In this document: piece by piece, positions 6,963-17,226 of the stretch
How positions within the stretch are numbered: the stretch's first letter is position 1
Layout of the letters: every line of letters starts with the position of its first letter
From: Acidobacteriota bacterium
GTDB lineage: Bacteria > Acidobacteriota > Vicinamibacteria > Vicinamibacterales > CAVVIG01
DNA: 63,534 nt
Direction of reading: 5' to 3'
NCBI GenBank assembly: GCA_018268955.1
Contig: JAFDVO010000021.1
Span: forward strand, 1 to 63,534
Notes under the pieces: generated by a model
The model's database searches: none
The model's input: the letters and a program-made list of their open reading frames with translations, nothing else
Told to the model about the DNA's origin: nothing
Position numbers and translations under genes: made by a program

Positions 6963-9900
6963 GTGCCACTGTTCTCCCGGCAGCGCGCGCTCAGGATCCT
7001 TCGGTACGTCGCCATCGGGCTGGCGAGCACCGTCACCATCCTCGCGGTCGCCATCTTCGTCACCCTGCGCATCGACCTGGGGCCGTCCATCCGCGCCCTT
7101 GCCGAGCGGCAGGGCTCCAACGCGCTCAAGCGGCCGATTCACATCGGCGGACTTTCCATTCGCGTCGCCCGCGGCCGTTTCGAGGTGGACGACTTCACCA
7201 TCGAGGGGCTCAGGCCCACGGACCGTCCGTTCTTCACGTCGAAGAAGCTGACGATCGCGATGGACTGGGGCCGCCTGCTCCAACGGACGCCGGAGATCAT
7301 CGTTGCCGACGTCGAGCTGACCGACTGGCAGATGCTGGTCGAGAAGTGGCCCGACGAGGACAGCTTCCTCCGCATCAAGCGGAACAACGACGGCCGTCCG
7401 CCGGGGCCACGCCGGTTCACGACGACCGTGAAGAACGTGCACGCGTATCGCGGGCAGTTCGCATACGAGGACCATGAGGCGCCGTGGAGCATCCTCGCGC
7501 CGAACATCGACATCACCGTGGACAACAGCCGCGGCTACAACGGGGTGGCGGCGTTCCACGGTGGCCTCGTCAGCATCCAGGACTACGTCCCGATGTGGGC
7601 CGACTTCAACGCCCACTTCTTCATCGACGGGACCAAGCTGCACCTCGACCGCATCGACATGCAGACCGACGGTGCGGTCAGCCACGCGGTCGGCGACCTG
7701 GACTTCGACAACTGGCCTGAGATGACCTACCAGGTCTCCTCGCGCGTGCAGTTCCAGCGCATGCGGGAGATCTTCTTCAAGGACGAACCGTGGCAGCTCG
7801 ATGGCGCCGGCAACTTCGCCGGTACGTTCCACCTGTACAAGGGTGGTCACGACCTGTATGGGGATTTCGACTCCGAGGTTGCAGGCCTCTACGACTACCG
7901 CTTCCCAGGCCTCTACGGCGCCCTTCATTGGAATCGCAAGTTCTTCATGGTGACCAACGCGGGGTCGCGCTTCTCCGGCGGCAACGCGAACTTCTCCTTC
8001 GGCATCGCCCCGCTCGGCGCGCCTGAGAAGCCGACCGGCCGCTTCGAGGCCTGGTACCACAACGTCGACGTCGCCGAGCTGACCGATTTCTACCGCCTGA
8101 AGGGCGTGCGATTCGCTGGTCGCGCAACCGGCCATAACCTGCTCGAGTGGCCGATGGGTCGCTTCTCGGACCACCGGGGCGGCGGCGAGGTGACGCTGAC
8201 GCCACCCGCGGGCACGACGATGATGACGGCGTCGCTCGAGGCCGCACGCGCAGCGGACCCGGATCACTCGCGTCACGAGTGGGGGCCGTTCCTCCCGGTG
8301 CCCCTGCCGTCGCACATCCCGGCGGCGGGGCAGGTGCAATACACATACGGCCCAGACACGGTCGAGTTGACGGGCGGCGAGTTCGCGACCGAGAAGACCC
8401 ACGTCACGTTCGACGGCCGCACTGCGTGGGGTGACCAGTCGAACCTGCGCTTCCACGTGAGCAGCGCCGACTGGCAGGAGAGCGATCAGGTCCTCGCGGG
8501 CATCCTCACGGACTTCGGGTCGCGCACCGGCCCGGTGGCGTTCGGCGGCCGCGGCGAGTTCGACGGCGGCATGACCGGTCCGTTCCGGAGCCCGCGGGTC
8601 GAAGGGCTCTTCAGCGGCGAGGACATGCGCGCGTGGGGCACGCTCTGGGGCGACGGCTCGGCCCACATCGTCGTCCAGAACAGCTACGTGACGGTGACCG
8701 ACGGCCTGATCAGGAAGGGCGATTCCGAGATCCGCGCCGAGGGGCTCTACTCGCTCGGGTATCCGCGTGATGACAAGGGCGAGGAGATCAACGCACGCTT
8801 CCGCGTCGTCGGGCGCGACCTCGACAGCCTGCGCCACGCGTTCGAACTCGATGACTGGCCGGTGTCCGGACGCCTGAGCGGCGAGTTCCACCTGACTGGC
8901 AACTACGAGACGCCGATCGGCTTCGGTGCCATGACGGTGGAGGACGGCGTGGCGTACGACGAGCCGTTCCAGCGGGCGAGCGCGTCGCTGCGGTTCGACG
9001 GCCGCGGCGTGCGCCTCGACGGCATCAACATGGCCAAGGCGACCGGCACCGTGACTGGCGCCGCCTATGTGGGCTGGGATGGTACCTACTCGTTCAACGC
9101 GGACGGCCGACGCATTCCCGCTGAGCGGGTGAGCCTGATGGCGTACGAGAAGGTGCAGCCCTCGGGTCTGCTCGAGTTCACCGCGGCGGGAAGCAGCACC
9201 TTCGAGAACCCGCGCTACGACGTCCGCTTCCGGATCAACAACTTCGCTGTTGCCCAGGAGCCTGTCGGCCTGGTGACCGGCACGCTGGGCCTGCGCGGCA
9301 ACGAGGTGATTGGGGAAGCGGAAGCGAACTCGGACAAGCTCGCGCTCACCACCACCGGGCGGATCTCGCTCGAGCGGGGCTATGACGCCGACCTGACGTT
9401 CCGCTTCCACGACACGCCGCTGGACCCGTACGTGCGGCTGTTCACGCCGACGCTCTCGGACCAGACCCGTGCGATTGCCAGCGGCACGATCCGCATGGGC
9501 GGCCTGCTCGCCAACCCCTACCAGCTCACTGTCGAAGCGACAGTGGATCGCCTGGAGATGACGCTGTTCGACTACGGCGTCCGCATCCCGCGTCCCATTC
9601 GCCTGACGATGCAGAACGAGGTGGTGCGGGTGGAGGATTTCCAGCTCGTTGGCGATCAGACGCAGCTCTCCATCGGCGGGTCGGTCTCGCTCGGTGACGA
9701 GCGCGTCGCGCTGCGTGCGAATGGCGATGCCAACCTCGGCATCCTGCAGGGGTTCATGAAGGACGTGCGTGGTTCCGGACGGGCCACGCTGACCGCCGCC
9801 ATCGACGGCCCGATGTACGAACCGAACTTCAGCGGCAGCGCGGTGATCACCGATGGTCGCGTCCGGCACTTCTCGTTGCCGAACTCGCTCGACGGAATCA

Positions 9901-11051
9901 ACGGCGCCATCCGGTTCGACTCGCGTGGCATCCGGCTCGATGACATCACGGCGACGATGGGCGGGGGACGCGTGCAGTTCGGCGGCCGTGTGGCGCTCGA
10001 CGGGTACCTGCCGGGTGACCTGAACGTCACCGTGCGCGGGGAAGACATGCACCTGCGCTACCCCGAAGGGATCCGCTCCACGGTCGATGCGGACCTGTCG
10101 CTGCGCGGCAACGTGCAGGCGCCGACGCTCGGCGGGACGGTGCGCGTGAAGCAGGCGACCTGGACGCGTCGGCTCGACACGAGCGGAGGGCTGCTGGAGT
10201 TCGGCTCCGGACGGTCGGGTGTGGAAACGGCGCCGACCCCGGCCACCTCCGCGATTCCGCTGCGCTTCGATCTCGAGGTCGTGGTGCCGTCGAGCCTGCG
10301 GGTCGAGAACAACCTCGCGCGGCTCGTCGCGAGCGCCGACCTCCAGCTGCGCGGCACGTACGAGCGTCCCGTGCTCTTCGGCCGCGCGGAGGTCGACCGC
10401 GGCGAGGTGACCTTCGAGGGGCGGCGCTATCTGGTGACGCGCGGCAACATCGATTTCACGAATCCGTCGCGCATCGAGCCGTTCTTCGACGTCGAGGCGC
10501 AGACCCGGGTGCGCGTGCCGGGCCAGACCTACCAGGTGATCGTGCGTGCGGTCGGGACGCTCGACCGTCTGCAGCCGGAACTCAGCTCGGACCCGCCGCT
10601 GCCGGCTGGCGACGTGCTCGCGCTCCTGTTCAGCGACGTGCGCCGGACCACGGGCGCAGGTGACGCGGAACTGCGAGCGCTGCAGAACCCGAACGAGCGC
10701 CAGCGGGACATCCTCACCACGCGAGCGACGGCGCTGCTGGCCAACCCGGTCTCCTCCGAGGTCGGCCGTGTCGTCGAGCAGACGTTCGGCGTCGACACCT
10801 TCCAGGTGACCCCGTCGCTGATCGATCCCTACAACCAGTCGACCGGGCGCGTGAACCCGTCGGCCCGCGTCACCATCGGCAAGCGGATCTCGGACCGCGT
10901 GTACCTCACGTTCTCCCGAAGCCTGAGCAGCTCGATCAACGATCAGATCCTCCTGCTCGAGTACGACGAGAGCGACCGCTTCTCCTGGATCCTGTCGCGC
11001 AACGAGGACTCGACCTACGCCATCGAGGTCCGCGTGAGGCACGCCTTCTGA
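6963..11051 (+). CDS. tamB: TamB-type translocation and assembly protein
   Basis: A 1362-residue AsmA-like periplasm-spanning protein of the TamB (DUF490) family, with GTG start at 6963, four bases after the carrier-protein gene. A single N-terminal membrane anchor (ILRYVAIGLASTVTILAVAI) is followed by a long beta-rich region of repeated strands and the conserved C-terminal TamB domain, ending VYLTFSRSLSSSINDQILLL and ending with phenylalanine. TamB proteins bridge the inner and outer membranes and work with an Omp85 protein in inserting outer-membrane proteins or moving lipids. Its stop overlaps the start of an Omp85 gene (TGATG), which supports a shared function. The length is typical for TamB. 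Confidence 0.93.
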   Translation: MPLFSRQRALRILRYVAIGLASTVTILAVAIFVTLRIDLGPSIRALAERQGSNALKRPIHIGGLSIRVARGRFEVDDFTIEGLRPTDRPFFTSKKLTIAMDWGRLLQRTPEIIVADVELTDWQMLVEKWPDEDSFLRIKRNNDGRPPGPRRFTTTVKNVHAYRGQFAYEDHEAPWSILAPNIDITVDNSRGYNGVAAFHGGLVSIQDYVPMWADFNAHFFIDGTKLHLDRIDMQTDGAVSHAVGDLDFDNWPEMTYQVSSRVQFQRMREIFFKDEPWQLDGAGNFAGTFHLYKGGHDLYGDFDSEVAGLYDYRFPGLYGALHWNRKFFMVTNAGSRFSGGNANFSFGIAPLGAPEKPTGRFEAWYHNVDVAELTDFYRLKGVRFAGRATGHNLLEWPMGRFSDHRGGGEVTLTPPAGTTMMTASLEAARAADPDHSRHEWGPFLPVPLPSHIPAAGQVQYTYGPDTVELTGGEFATEKTHVTFDGRTAWGDQSNLRFHVSSADWQESDQVLAGILTDFGSRTGPVAFGGRGEFDGGMTGPFRSPRVEGLFSGEDMRAWGTLWGDGSAHIVVQNSYVTVTDGLIRKGDSEIRAEGLYSLGYPRDDKGEEINARFRVVGRDLDSLRHAFELDDWPVSGRLSGEFHLTGNYETPIGFGAMTVEDGVAYDEPFQRASASLRFDGRGVRLDGINMAKATGTVTGAAYVGWDGTYSFNADGRRIPAERVSLMAYEKVQPSGLLEFTAAGSSTFENPRYDVRFRINNFAVAQEPVGLVTGTLGLRGNEVIGEAEANSDKLALTTTGRISLERGYDADLTFRFHDTPLDPYVRLFTPTLSDQTRAIASGTIRMGGLLANPYQLTVEATVDRLEMTLFDYGVRIPRPIRLTMQNEVVRVEDFQLVGDQTQLSIGGSVSLGDERVALRANGDANLGILQGFMKDVRGSGRATLTAAIDGPMYEPNFSGSAVITDGRVRHFSLPNSLDGINGAIRFDSRGIRLDDITATMGGGRVQFGGRVALDGYLPGDLNVTVRGEDMHLRYPEGIRSTVDADLSLRGNVQAPTLGGTVRVKQATWTRRLDTSGGLLEFGSGRSGVETAPTPATSAIPLRFDLEVVVPSSLRVENNLARLVASADLQLRGTYERPVLFGRAEVDRGEVTFEGRRYLVTRGNIDFTNPSRIEPFFDVEAQTRVRVPGQTYQVIVRAVGTLDRLQPELSSDPPLPAGDVLALLFSDVRRTTGAGDAELRALQNPNERQRDILTTRATALLANPVSSEVGRVVEQTFGVDTFQVTPSLIDPYNQSTGRVNPSARVTIGKRISDRVYLTFSRSLSSSINDQILLLEYDESDRFSWILSRNEDSTYAIEVRVRHAF

Positions 11052-13954
11052 TGCGGCTGCGCCACATCGTCGCGGTCGTTGGCTGCGCCGCGCTTCTTCT
11101 CGCTCGCACGGCGTCGGCCGACGTGGCCGACTATCTGGGTAAGCCGGTCGTGTCGGTCACCCTGCAGTCCGAGGGGCGACCCGTGAATGACACCCGCATC
11201 GCGGGGCTCGTCGCGACAGGACGGGGACGTGCGCTCTCGATGCGCGAGGTGCGCGAGTCGATCATCCACCTCTTCAGCCTGGGGATTTACGAGGACGTGC
11301 AGGTCCGCGCGGCTGCTTCCGGAGCCGGCGTCGCCCTCGTCTTCGAACTCGTGCCCCTGCACCCGGTGCAGTCGATGGCATTCACCGGCACCGATCAGCC
11401 GGGGGTCGACGAGGACACGCTCAGGCAGGCGTTGACGGACCGATTCGGACGGTCGCCACGCGCGGCGCGTGCGCGGGACATGGCGCAGGCGATTGCGGAG
11501 GTGCTGCGCGACGACGGGTACCTGCGCGCGACGGTGACGCCGAGGGTCGAGGTCCACCACGATCCGGATCGCACGTCGCTGACCTTCTCGATCGAGGCGG
11601 GACCCCGGGCTCGTCTCGGCACGATCGGCGTCGAGGGCAGTGCCGGCATGAGCGACGCGGCGCTCCTGTCCGAGCTGGAGATCGCGACGGGGCAGCCGTG
11701 GGAACGCAGCCGGCTGATGTCGCGCATCGAGCGGGTGCTGACCGCCGAGCGTCGCAAGGGGTACTACGAAGCGCGGCTGGCGGCGACCCCGACGTTCTCG
11801 GACGATGGGCGGACCGTGGCCTTGCGGCTCACCGCCTTCCAGGGGCCGAAGGTTCGCGTCGTGTTCCAGGGCGATCCGGTGCCGAACGACCGTCGTGACG
11901 AACTGGTTCCGATCGCGCGTGAAGGCTCCGCCGATGAGGACCTGCTCGAGGATTCGAGCAACCGCATCGAGGAGTTCTTTCGCACGCAGGGCTACCGCGA
12001 TGCTGCGGCGCCGCACACCCGCGAGCAGCGTGAGGGCGAGCTGGTCGTGACCTTCGCCGTGAAGAAGGGACCGCAGTACCGGGTCTCCGCGCTCGAGATT
12101 GCCGGCAACAGCGCGCTCTCGACAGCGCAGCTGACAGGCGTGCTGCGCGTGCGGGCAGGCCAGCCGTTTTCATCGGCGTCGCTCGATGCTGACCTCGTGC
12201 AGATCGAGGAGGCGTACCGGCGGCTCGGCTACGCTGGCGTGCGGGCGGACGCGACGACCGCCCCGGGCGCTGCGCAGGGCGATCAGGTGCCGGTGACGAT
12301 CCGCATCGAGGTGCTCGAGAACGCGCAGACGATCGTCAACTCGATGCGCATCGAGGGCAATGCCGCGGTCGACGCGGAGACGCTGCTGGCAGGCCTGGCG
12401 CTGTCACCTGGCCAGCCGTTTTCGGTGGCGCGGCTCGCTGCGGACCGCGATGCCATCGAGCTCAAGTACGCGAACCTCGGCTACCAGAGTGCGACCGTGG
12501 ACTCGCGCCCGGGCCTGAGCAGCGACAGCCGTCGCGCTGATGTCGTGTTCACGGTGCGCGAGGGTCCTCGCGTCTTCGTCGACCACGTCCTGATCGTCGG
12601 CAACACGCGCACGCGGACGGACGCGATCGAGCGGGAACTGCAGGTGAAGGCCGGCGAGCCGCTCGGGCTCGAGGCGCTCAGCGAGAGCCAGCGCAGGCTG
12701 GCAGCGATGGGGCTCTTCAGGCGCGCACGTATCACGCAGCTCGGACGCGGCGACGACCCGCGCCGTGACGTGCTCGTTACGGTGGAGGAGGCGCCGCTGA
12801 CCACGGTCGGCTGGGGTGGCGGCTTCGAGGTGCGCTCGCGTGTCGTCCGTTCGGCGAGCGACCCGAACGTCGCCTCGGAGAAGCTGGAGTTTGCGCCCCG
12901 CGCGTCGTTCGAGATCGGCCGGCGCAATCTCTTCGGCACCAACCGCTCGGTGAACCTCTTCACCAGCGCGAGCCTCCACCCGAAGGATTCGCCGGTGTTC
13001 GCGAACCAGGACCCGTCCACGCTGCCGGATGCGGGCGGGTGGGGCTTCCCGCAGTACCGCGTGCTCGGGCAGTTCCGGCAGCCGCGCATCCTGCGATCGC
13101 GCGCGGACTTCCGGGTGACCGGCACGGTCGAGCAGCAGATCCGGTCGAGCTTCAATTTCTCGCGCCGGAGCGTGGTTGCGGAACTCGCCGTTCGCCTGCC
13201 GCGCAACGTCAGCGCGAGCGGCGGCTACCAGATCCAGCGGACGCGCGTGTTCAACCAGAGCGTGGCGCCCGAACAGCAGCGGACGATCGACCGCCTGTTC
13301 CCGAAAGTCAGGTTGTCGTCGTTCCTCGGGAGCGTCATTCGCGATACGCGCAACGATCCGGTCGATCCGACCGCAGGCCAGTACTTCAGCGCGAACGGCC
13401 AGCTGGCCGGGCGCGCGATCGGCTCCGAGGTCGGGTTCATGAAGTCGTTCTTCACCGCCCAGACGTTCAGAACGTTGCCCGGACGGCGCGGCGTGGTGTT
13501 CGCAGCCAGCGCGCGGCTCGGTGCGGCGGTCGGCTTCCCGAATGCGGCCGGTTCCCGCGACCTGCCGGCGAGCGAGCGCTTCTTTGCCGGCGGTGACACG
13601 ACCGTCCGCGGGTTCGCGCTGGACCGGCTCGGCGTCTCGCATACGCCGGCGCGTGAGTCCGACACGATTGACGAAGCGGGCTTCCCGCTCGGCGGCAACG
13701 CGCTGCTGATTTTCAATGGCGAGTTCCGCATCCCGTTGAGATCCGCCGTGAAGCTCGTGACCTTCGCGGACGTCGGCAATGTCTACAAGACGATCGGCGA
13801 GGTCAGCGTCAACGACCTGCGACCAGCGCTTGGCATCGGGTTCCGCTACAAGTCGCCCGTCGGCCCGCTCCGCTTCGACCTCGGCTTCAAGGTCCCGCGC
13901 CGCGAGGACGAATCGCGCACGCAGTGGTTCATCACGTTCGGGGAAGCGTTCTGA
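11051..13954 (+). CDS. Omp85-family outer-membrane assembly protein with seven POTRA domains (BamA/TamA-like)
   Basis: A 967-residue outer-membrane protein with a signal peptide (AVVGCAALLLARTASA). About 570 residues of periplasmic POTRA repeats follow, then a C-terminal 16-strand barrel from about residue 600. I can divide the periplasmic part into seven POTRA-like units, each ending in a hydrophobic strand such as VSALEIAGNSAL, VNSMRIEGNAAV or VDHVLIVGNTRT. The barrel carries the conserved VRGF motif (GGDTTVRGFALDR) and ends in phenylalanine. BamA normally has five POTRA units and TamA three, so this is a longer variant. It overlaps tamB upstream and the SurA-like gene downstream by one base each, suggesting a coupled outer-membrane biogenesis operon. 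Whether it is the essential BamA or an accessory paralogue is unknown. Confidence 0.9.
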   Translation: MRLRHIVAVVGCAALLLARTASADVADYLGKPVVSVTLQSEGRPVNDTRIAGLVATGRGRALSMREVRESIIHLFSLGIYEDVQVRAAASGAGVALVFELVPLHPVQSMAFTGTDQPGVDEDTLRQALTDRFGRSPRAARARDMAQAIAEVLRDDGYLRATVTPRVEVHHDPDRTSLTFSIEAGPRARLGTIGVEGSAGMSDAALLSELEIATGQPWERSRLMSRIERVLTAERRKGYYEARLAATPTFSDDGRTVALRLTAFQGPKVRVVFQGDPVPNDRRDELVPIAREGSADEDLLEDSSNRIEEFFRTQGYRDAAAPHTREQREGELVVTFAVKKGPQYRVSALEIAGNSALSTAQLTGVLRVRAGQPFSSASLDADLVQIEEAYRRLGYAGVRADATTAPGAAQGDQVPVTIRIEVLENAQTIVNSMRIEGNAAVDAETLLAGLALSPGQPFSVARLAADRDAIELKYANLGYQSATVDSRPGLSSDSRRADVVFTVREGPRVFVDHVLIVGNTRTRTDAIERELQVKAGEPLGLEALSESQRRLAAMGLFRRARITQLGRGDDPRRDVLVTVEEAPLTTVGWGGGFEVRSRVVRSASDPNVASEKLEFAPRASFEIGRRNLFGTNRSVNLFTSASLHPKDSPVFANQDPSTLPDAGGWGFPQYRVLGQFRQPRILRSRADFRVTGTVEQQIRSSFNFSRRSVVAELAVRLPRNVSASGGYQIQRTRVFNQSVAPEQQRTIDRLFPKVRLSSFLGSVIRDTRNDPVDPTAGQYFSANGQLAGRAIGSEVGFMKSFFTAQTFRTLPGRRGVVFAASARLGAAVGFPNAAGSRDLPASERFFAGGDTTVRGFALDRLGVSHTPARESDTIDEAGFPLGGNALLIFNGEFRIPLRSAVKLVTFADVGNVYKTIGEVSVNDLRPALGIGFRYKSPVGPLRFDLGFKVPRREDESRTQWFITFGEAF

Positions 13955-14583
13955 TGCGTCGGGAAATGCAGGAATGCGGCAATGCTGCAATGCACGCCTC
14001 GGCCGCCGGCGAACCGTGCGCGCCTCGGGTGTCGGCCCTGCCCTGCCGTGCATTCATGCATTCATGCATTGCTGCGTTGACAGCGGCGGTTCTCATGCTC
14101 GGCCGCCCCGCCGCTGCCCAACCCGAGCTGATCGATCGGGTGCTCGCGGTGGCAGCGGGTGAGGTGATCACGCTCAGCGACGTGCGGGCGGCGAGGGAAC
14201 TGGGCCGCGTCGACGTTGGGCAGGCCGCAGACCCGGTGCGGGCGGTGCTGTCCCAGCTCATCGATCGCGCGCTCGTGCTGGCCGAGGTGAACCGCTTCGC
14301 ACCCCCCGAGCCCTCGGCGTCGACCATCGACGACGCCTTCGACCTGGTGGTCGTGCGGTTCCAGAGTGCGCAGGCGTTCGACACCACCCTTGCGCGCCTC
14401 GGCATCGACCGCGCCTTCGTCCGTGAACTGCTGCGCGAGGATCTGCGGATCCGCGCGTACCTCGATCAGCGGTTCACGGCCGCGACCGTCGACGAGCAGC
14501 GAGCGATGGTGGACGCCTGGATCGCCGGCCTCCGCCAGCGCGCCGATGTCGTCGACAGCTATTCGCCGGGCGTTGGGCGATAG
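13954..14583 (+). CDS. SurA-like periplasmic chaperone lacking a PPIase domain
   Basis: The ATG at 13954 overlaps the Omp85 stop codon and gives 209 residues. The first 34 codons lie in an octamer repeat. The internal ATG at 14056 gives a better 175-residue precursor with signal peptide HSCIAALTAAVLMLGRPAAA. The mature part starts ELIDRVLAVAAGEVITLSDV, the signature of the SurA N-terminal chaperone domain, and continues with helices to SYSPGVGR. No parvulin PPIase domain is present, so it is much shorter than SurA (about 430 residues). With tamB and the Omp85 gene upstream, a role in escorting outer-membrane proteins is likely. Confidence 0.75.
   Translation: MRREMQECGNAAMHASAAGEPCAPRVSALPCRAFMHSCIAALTAAVLMLGRPAAAQPELIDRVLAVAAGEVITLSDVRAARELGRVDVGQAADPVRAVLSQLIDRALVLAEVNRFAPPEPSASTIDDAFDLVVVRFQSAQAFDTTLARLGIDRAFVRELLREDLRIRAYLDQRFTAATVDEQRAMVDAWIAGLRQRADVVDSYSPGVGR
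13966..14076. repeat. Octamer AATGCAGG/GCATTCAT repeat inside a coding start region
   Basis: Units of about 8 bp (ATGCAGGA, ATGCGGCA, ATGCTGCA) at 13966-14000 are mirrored by their complements (GTGCATTC, ATGCATTC, ATGCATTG) at 14049-14076. The two arms can pair. The right arm encodes the first residues of the signal peptide when translation starts at 14056. Confidence 0.8.
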
Positions 14584-14618
14584 GCCACTCGTTCGGGTCC
14601 CGGCCCTCTGATGTGTCT

Positions 14619-14683
14619 TCAGTTCTGAATTCTGAATTCTAAGTTCTAAGTTCTAACGTCTAACGTCTAACGTCTAGCGTCCT
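14619..14683. repeat. AGTTCTA/ACGTCTA heptad repeat
   Basis: A clean run of 7-bp units that drift stepwise: ATTCTGA twice, AGTTCTA twice, then ACGTCTA three times. It fills the spacer between the convergent SurA-like and CPBP genes. Confidence 0.9.
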
Positions 14684-14685
14684 TC

Positions 14686-15453
14686 TCATCTCGTGCCCAG
14701 GAACTGCGCCACCTGCAGCAGGTTGAACCCTGCGTGGCTCACGACCGGGGCGACGGCGGAACGTCGCGTCAGGTACACCCATCCCCAGAATGCGCCGAGG
14801 GCGGCCGTCGCGATCACCGCATCGTGCCCCTCGTAGTAGTGGCCGAGGCCGAAGCCGATGCTGGTGACTGCGAGCCCGACGCGCGCGCCGCCGAGCGACC
14901 GTTCGAACTGCGTGAGGAGGAACGCGCGCTGCATCTCCTCACGGACGCCGCCCGCAACGACGACGAGCAGCACCAGCAGGGCGACGTCGAGGCGGGTCTT
15001 CACCGCGTCCTGGAAGGGGTTGCGGGCGACGTTGTGCATCCACGGGGCGATCAGCTGGATCGTCAGCATGATCACCACCGCGATGCCGAACGCGACGAAG
15101 ACGAGCGGGACACCACGGCGGGCTTCCTCTGCCAGTGAGCGGCGTCCAATGAAGACAGCGACCGGGTCCTCACCGCGCGCGCGAAGGAACGCCAGCATCA
15201 ACAGGACGAGCGTCGCCGTATCAATCAGCGAAACGAGCGCCACGTAGCCCAGCGAGAAGCCGTCCTGCGCCTGCGGCCGGATGCCACCGAGCGCAAGCAC
15301 CTGCGCGATCGCAATCTGCGTGGGGTATCCAGAGCAAAGCAGGATCTCGAGCAACGCCGTTGCGCGGTCGCCCGGCGTCTGCGCTGGCAGGACGTGCGGG
15401 ACCGGCATCCCCGACGGCTCGGGGCTCGACGTCTCTGACGCAGGCGCGTCCAT
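14686..15453 (-). CDS. CPBP-family intramembrane metalloprotease
   Basis: A 255-residue polytopic membrane protein; the start at 15453 (DAPASETSSPEP) removes an upstream extension that is only translated repeat. Six to eight hydrophobic segments follow. The three CPBP (Abi/CAAX-protease-like) motifs are present in order: EEMQR with the paired glutamates, FGLGH, and HAGFN near the C-terminus. Members of this family cleave within membranes or process prenylated or bacteriocin-related peptides; the substrate here is unknown. It is convergent with the chaperone gene and divergent from the response-regulator gene. Confidence 0.85.
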   Translation of the reverse strand: MDAPASETSSPEPSGMPVPHVLPAQTPGDRATALLEILLCSGYPTQIAIAQVLALGGIRPQAQDGFSLGYVALVSLIDTATLVLLMLAFLRARGEDPVAVFIGRRSLAEEARRGVPLVFVAFGIAVVIMLTIQLIAPWMHNVARNPFQDAVKTRLDVALLVLLVVVAGGVREEMQRAFLLTQFERSLGGARVGLAVTSIGFGLGHYYEGHDAVIATAALGAFWGWVYLTRRSAVAPVVSHAGFNLLQVAQFLGTR

Positions 15454-15477
15454 CTGAACTTCAGAGTATCGCAAGAG

Positions 15478-15600
15478 CGGCTCCGGGCCCTGGCCCGCCC
15501 AGGCTTCGGGCTCCCGGCGCCGGGCTTCGGGCTCTGGGCTCGGTCGGCTCCGGGCGTCGATGGCTTGGGCTTCGGGAACCTCGACTGTGAGGGCTGAACT
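15478..15600. repeat. GGGCTTC/GGGCTCC heptad repeat
   Basis: Degenerate 7-bp units (GGGCTCC, GGGCTTC, GGGCTCT, CGGCTCC) occupy the divergent spacer between the CPBP gene and the response regulator. This is the complementary strand of the family at 4716-4846. The remaining spacer to 15774 shows no gene. A weak TTGCGC-(17)-CACAAT promoter ending at 15768 could serve the regulator gene with almost no leader. Confidence 0.8.
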
Positions 15601-15774
15601 CGAACTTCTGAGTGCGGAACGGATCAAGCACAACAATTGCACAAGCCCGCCCGACACTGGCCGTGTGCACTCCGGGAGCCCAGACGGAGCCACGGCTGTA
15701 GAGCTTTGTAGTCAATCACTTAGAGGAGAGGTTGTGCGGTTGCGCGCGAGGCGCCGTGAGCGCACAATGTAAAA

Positions 15775-17190
<1,416 letters not shown>

Positions 17191-17226
17191 GCCAACTCGC
17201 CCATTCACCAACTTCTCATTCGCACC

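Noticed and set aside
6942..11042. A 1366-codon open frame on the minus strand opposite tamB
   Set aside because: It is a mirror of a GC-rich coding gene: composition is extremely rich in R, H, V, E and D, there is no domain, and it is exactly out of phase with a well-supported TamB. The same applies to long frames opposite nrdJ, lon, mrfA, accC and the Omp85 gene.
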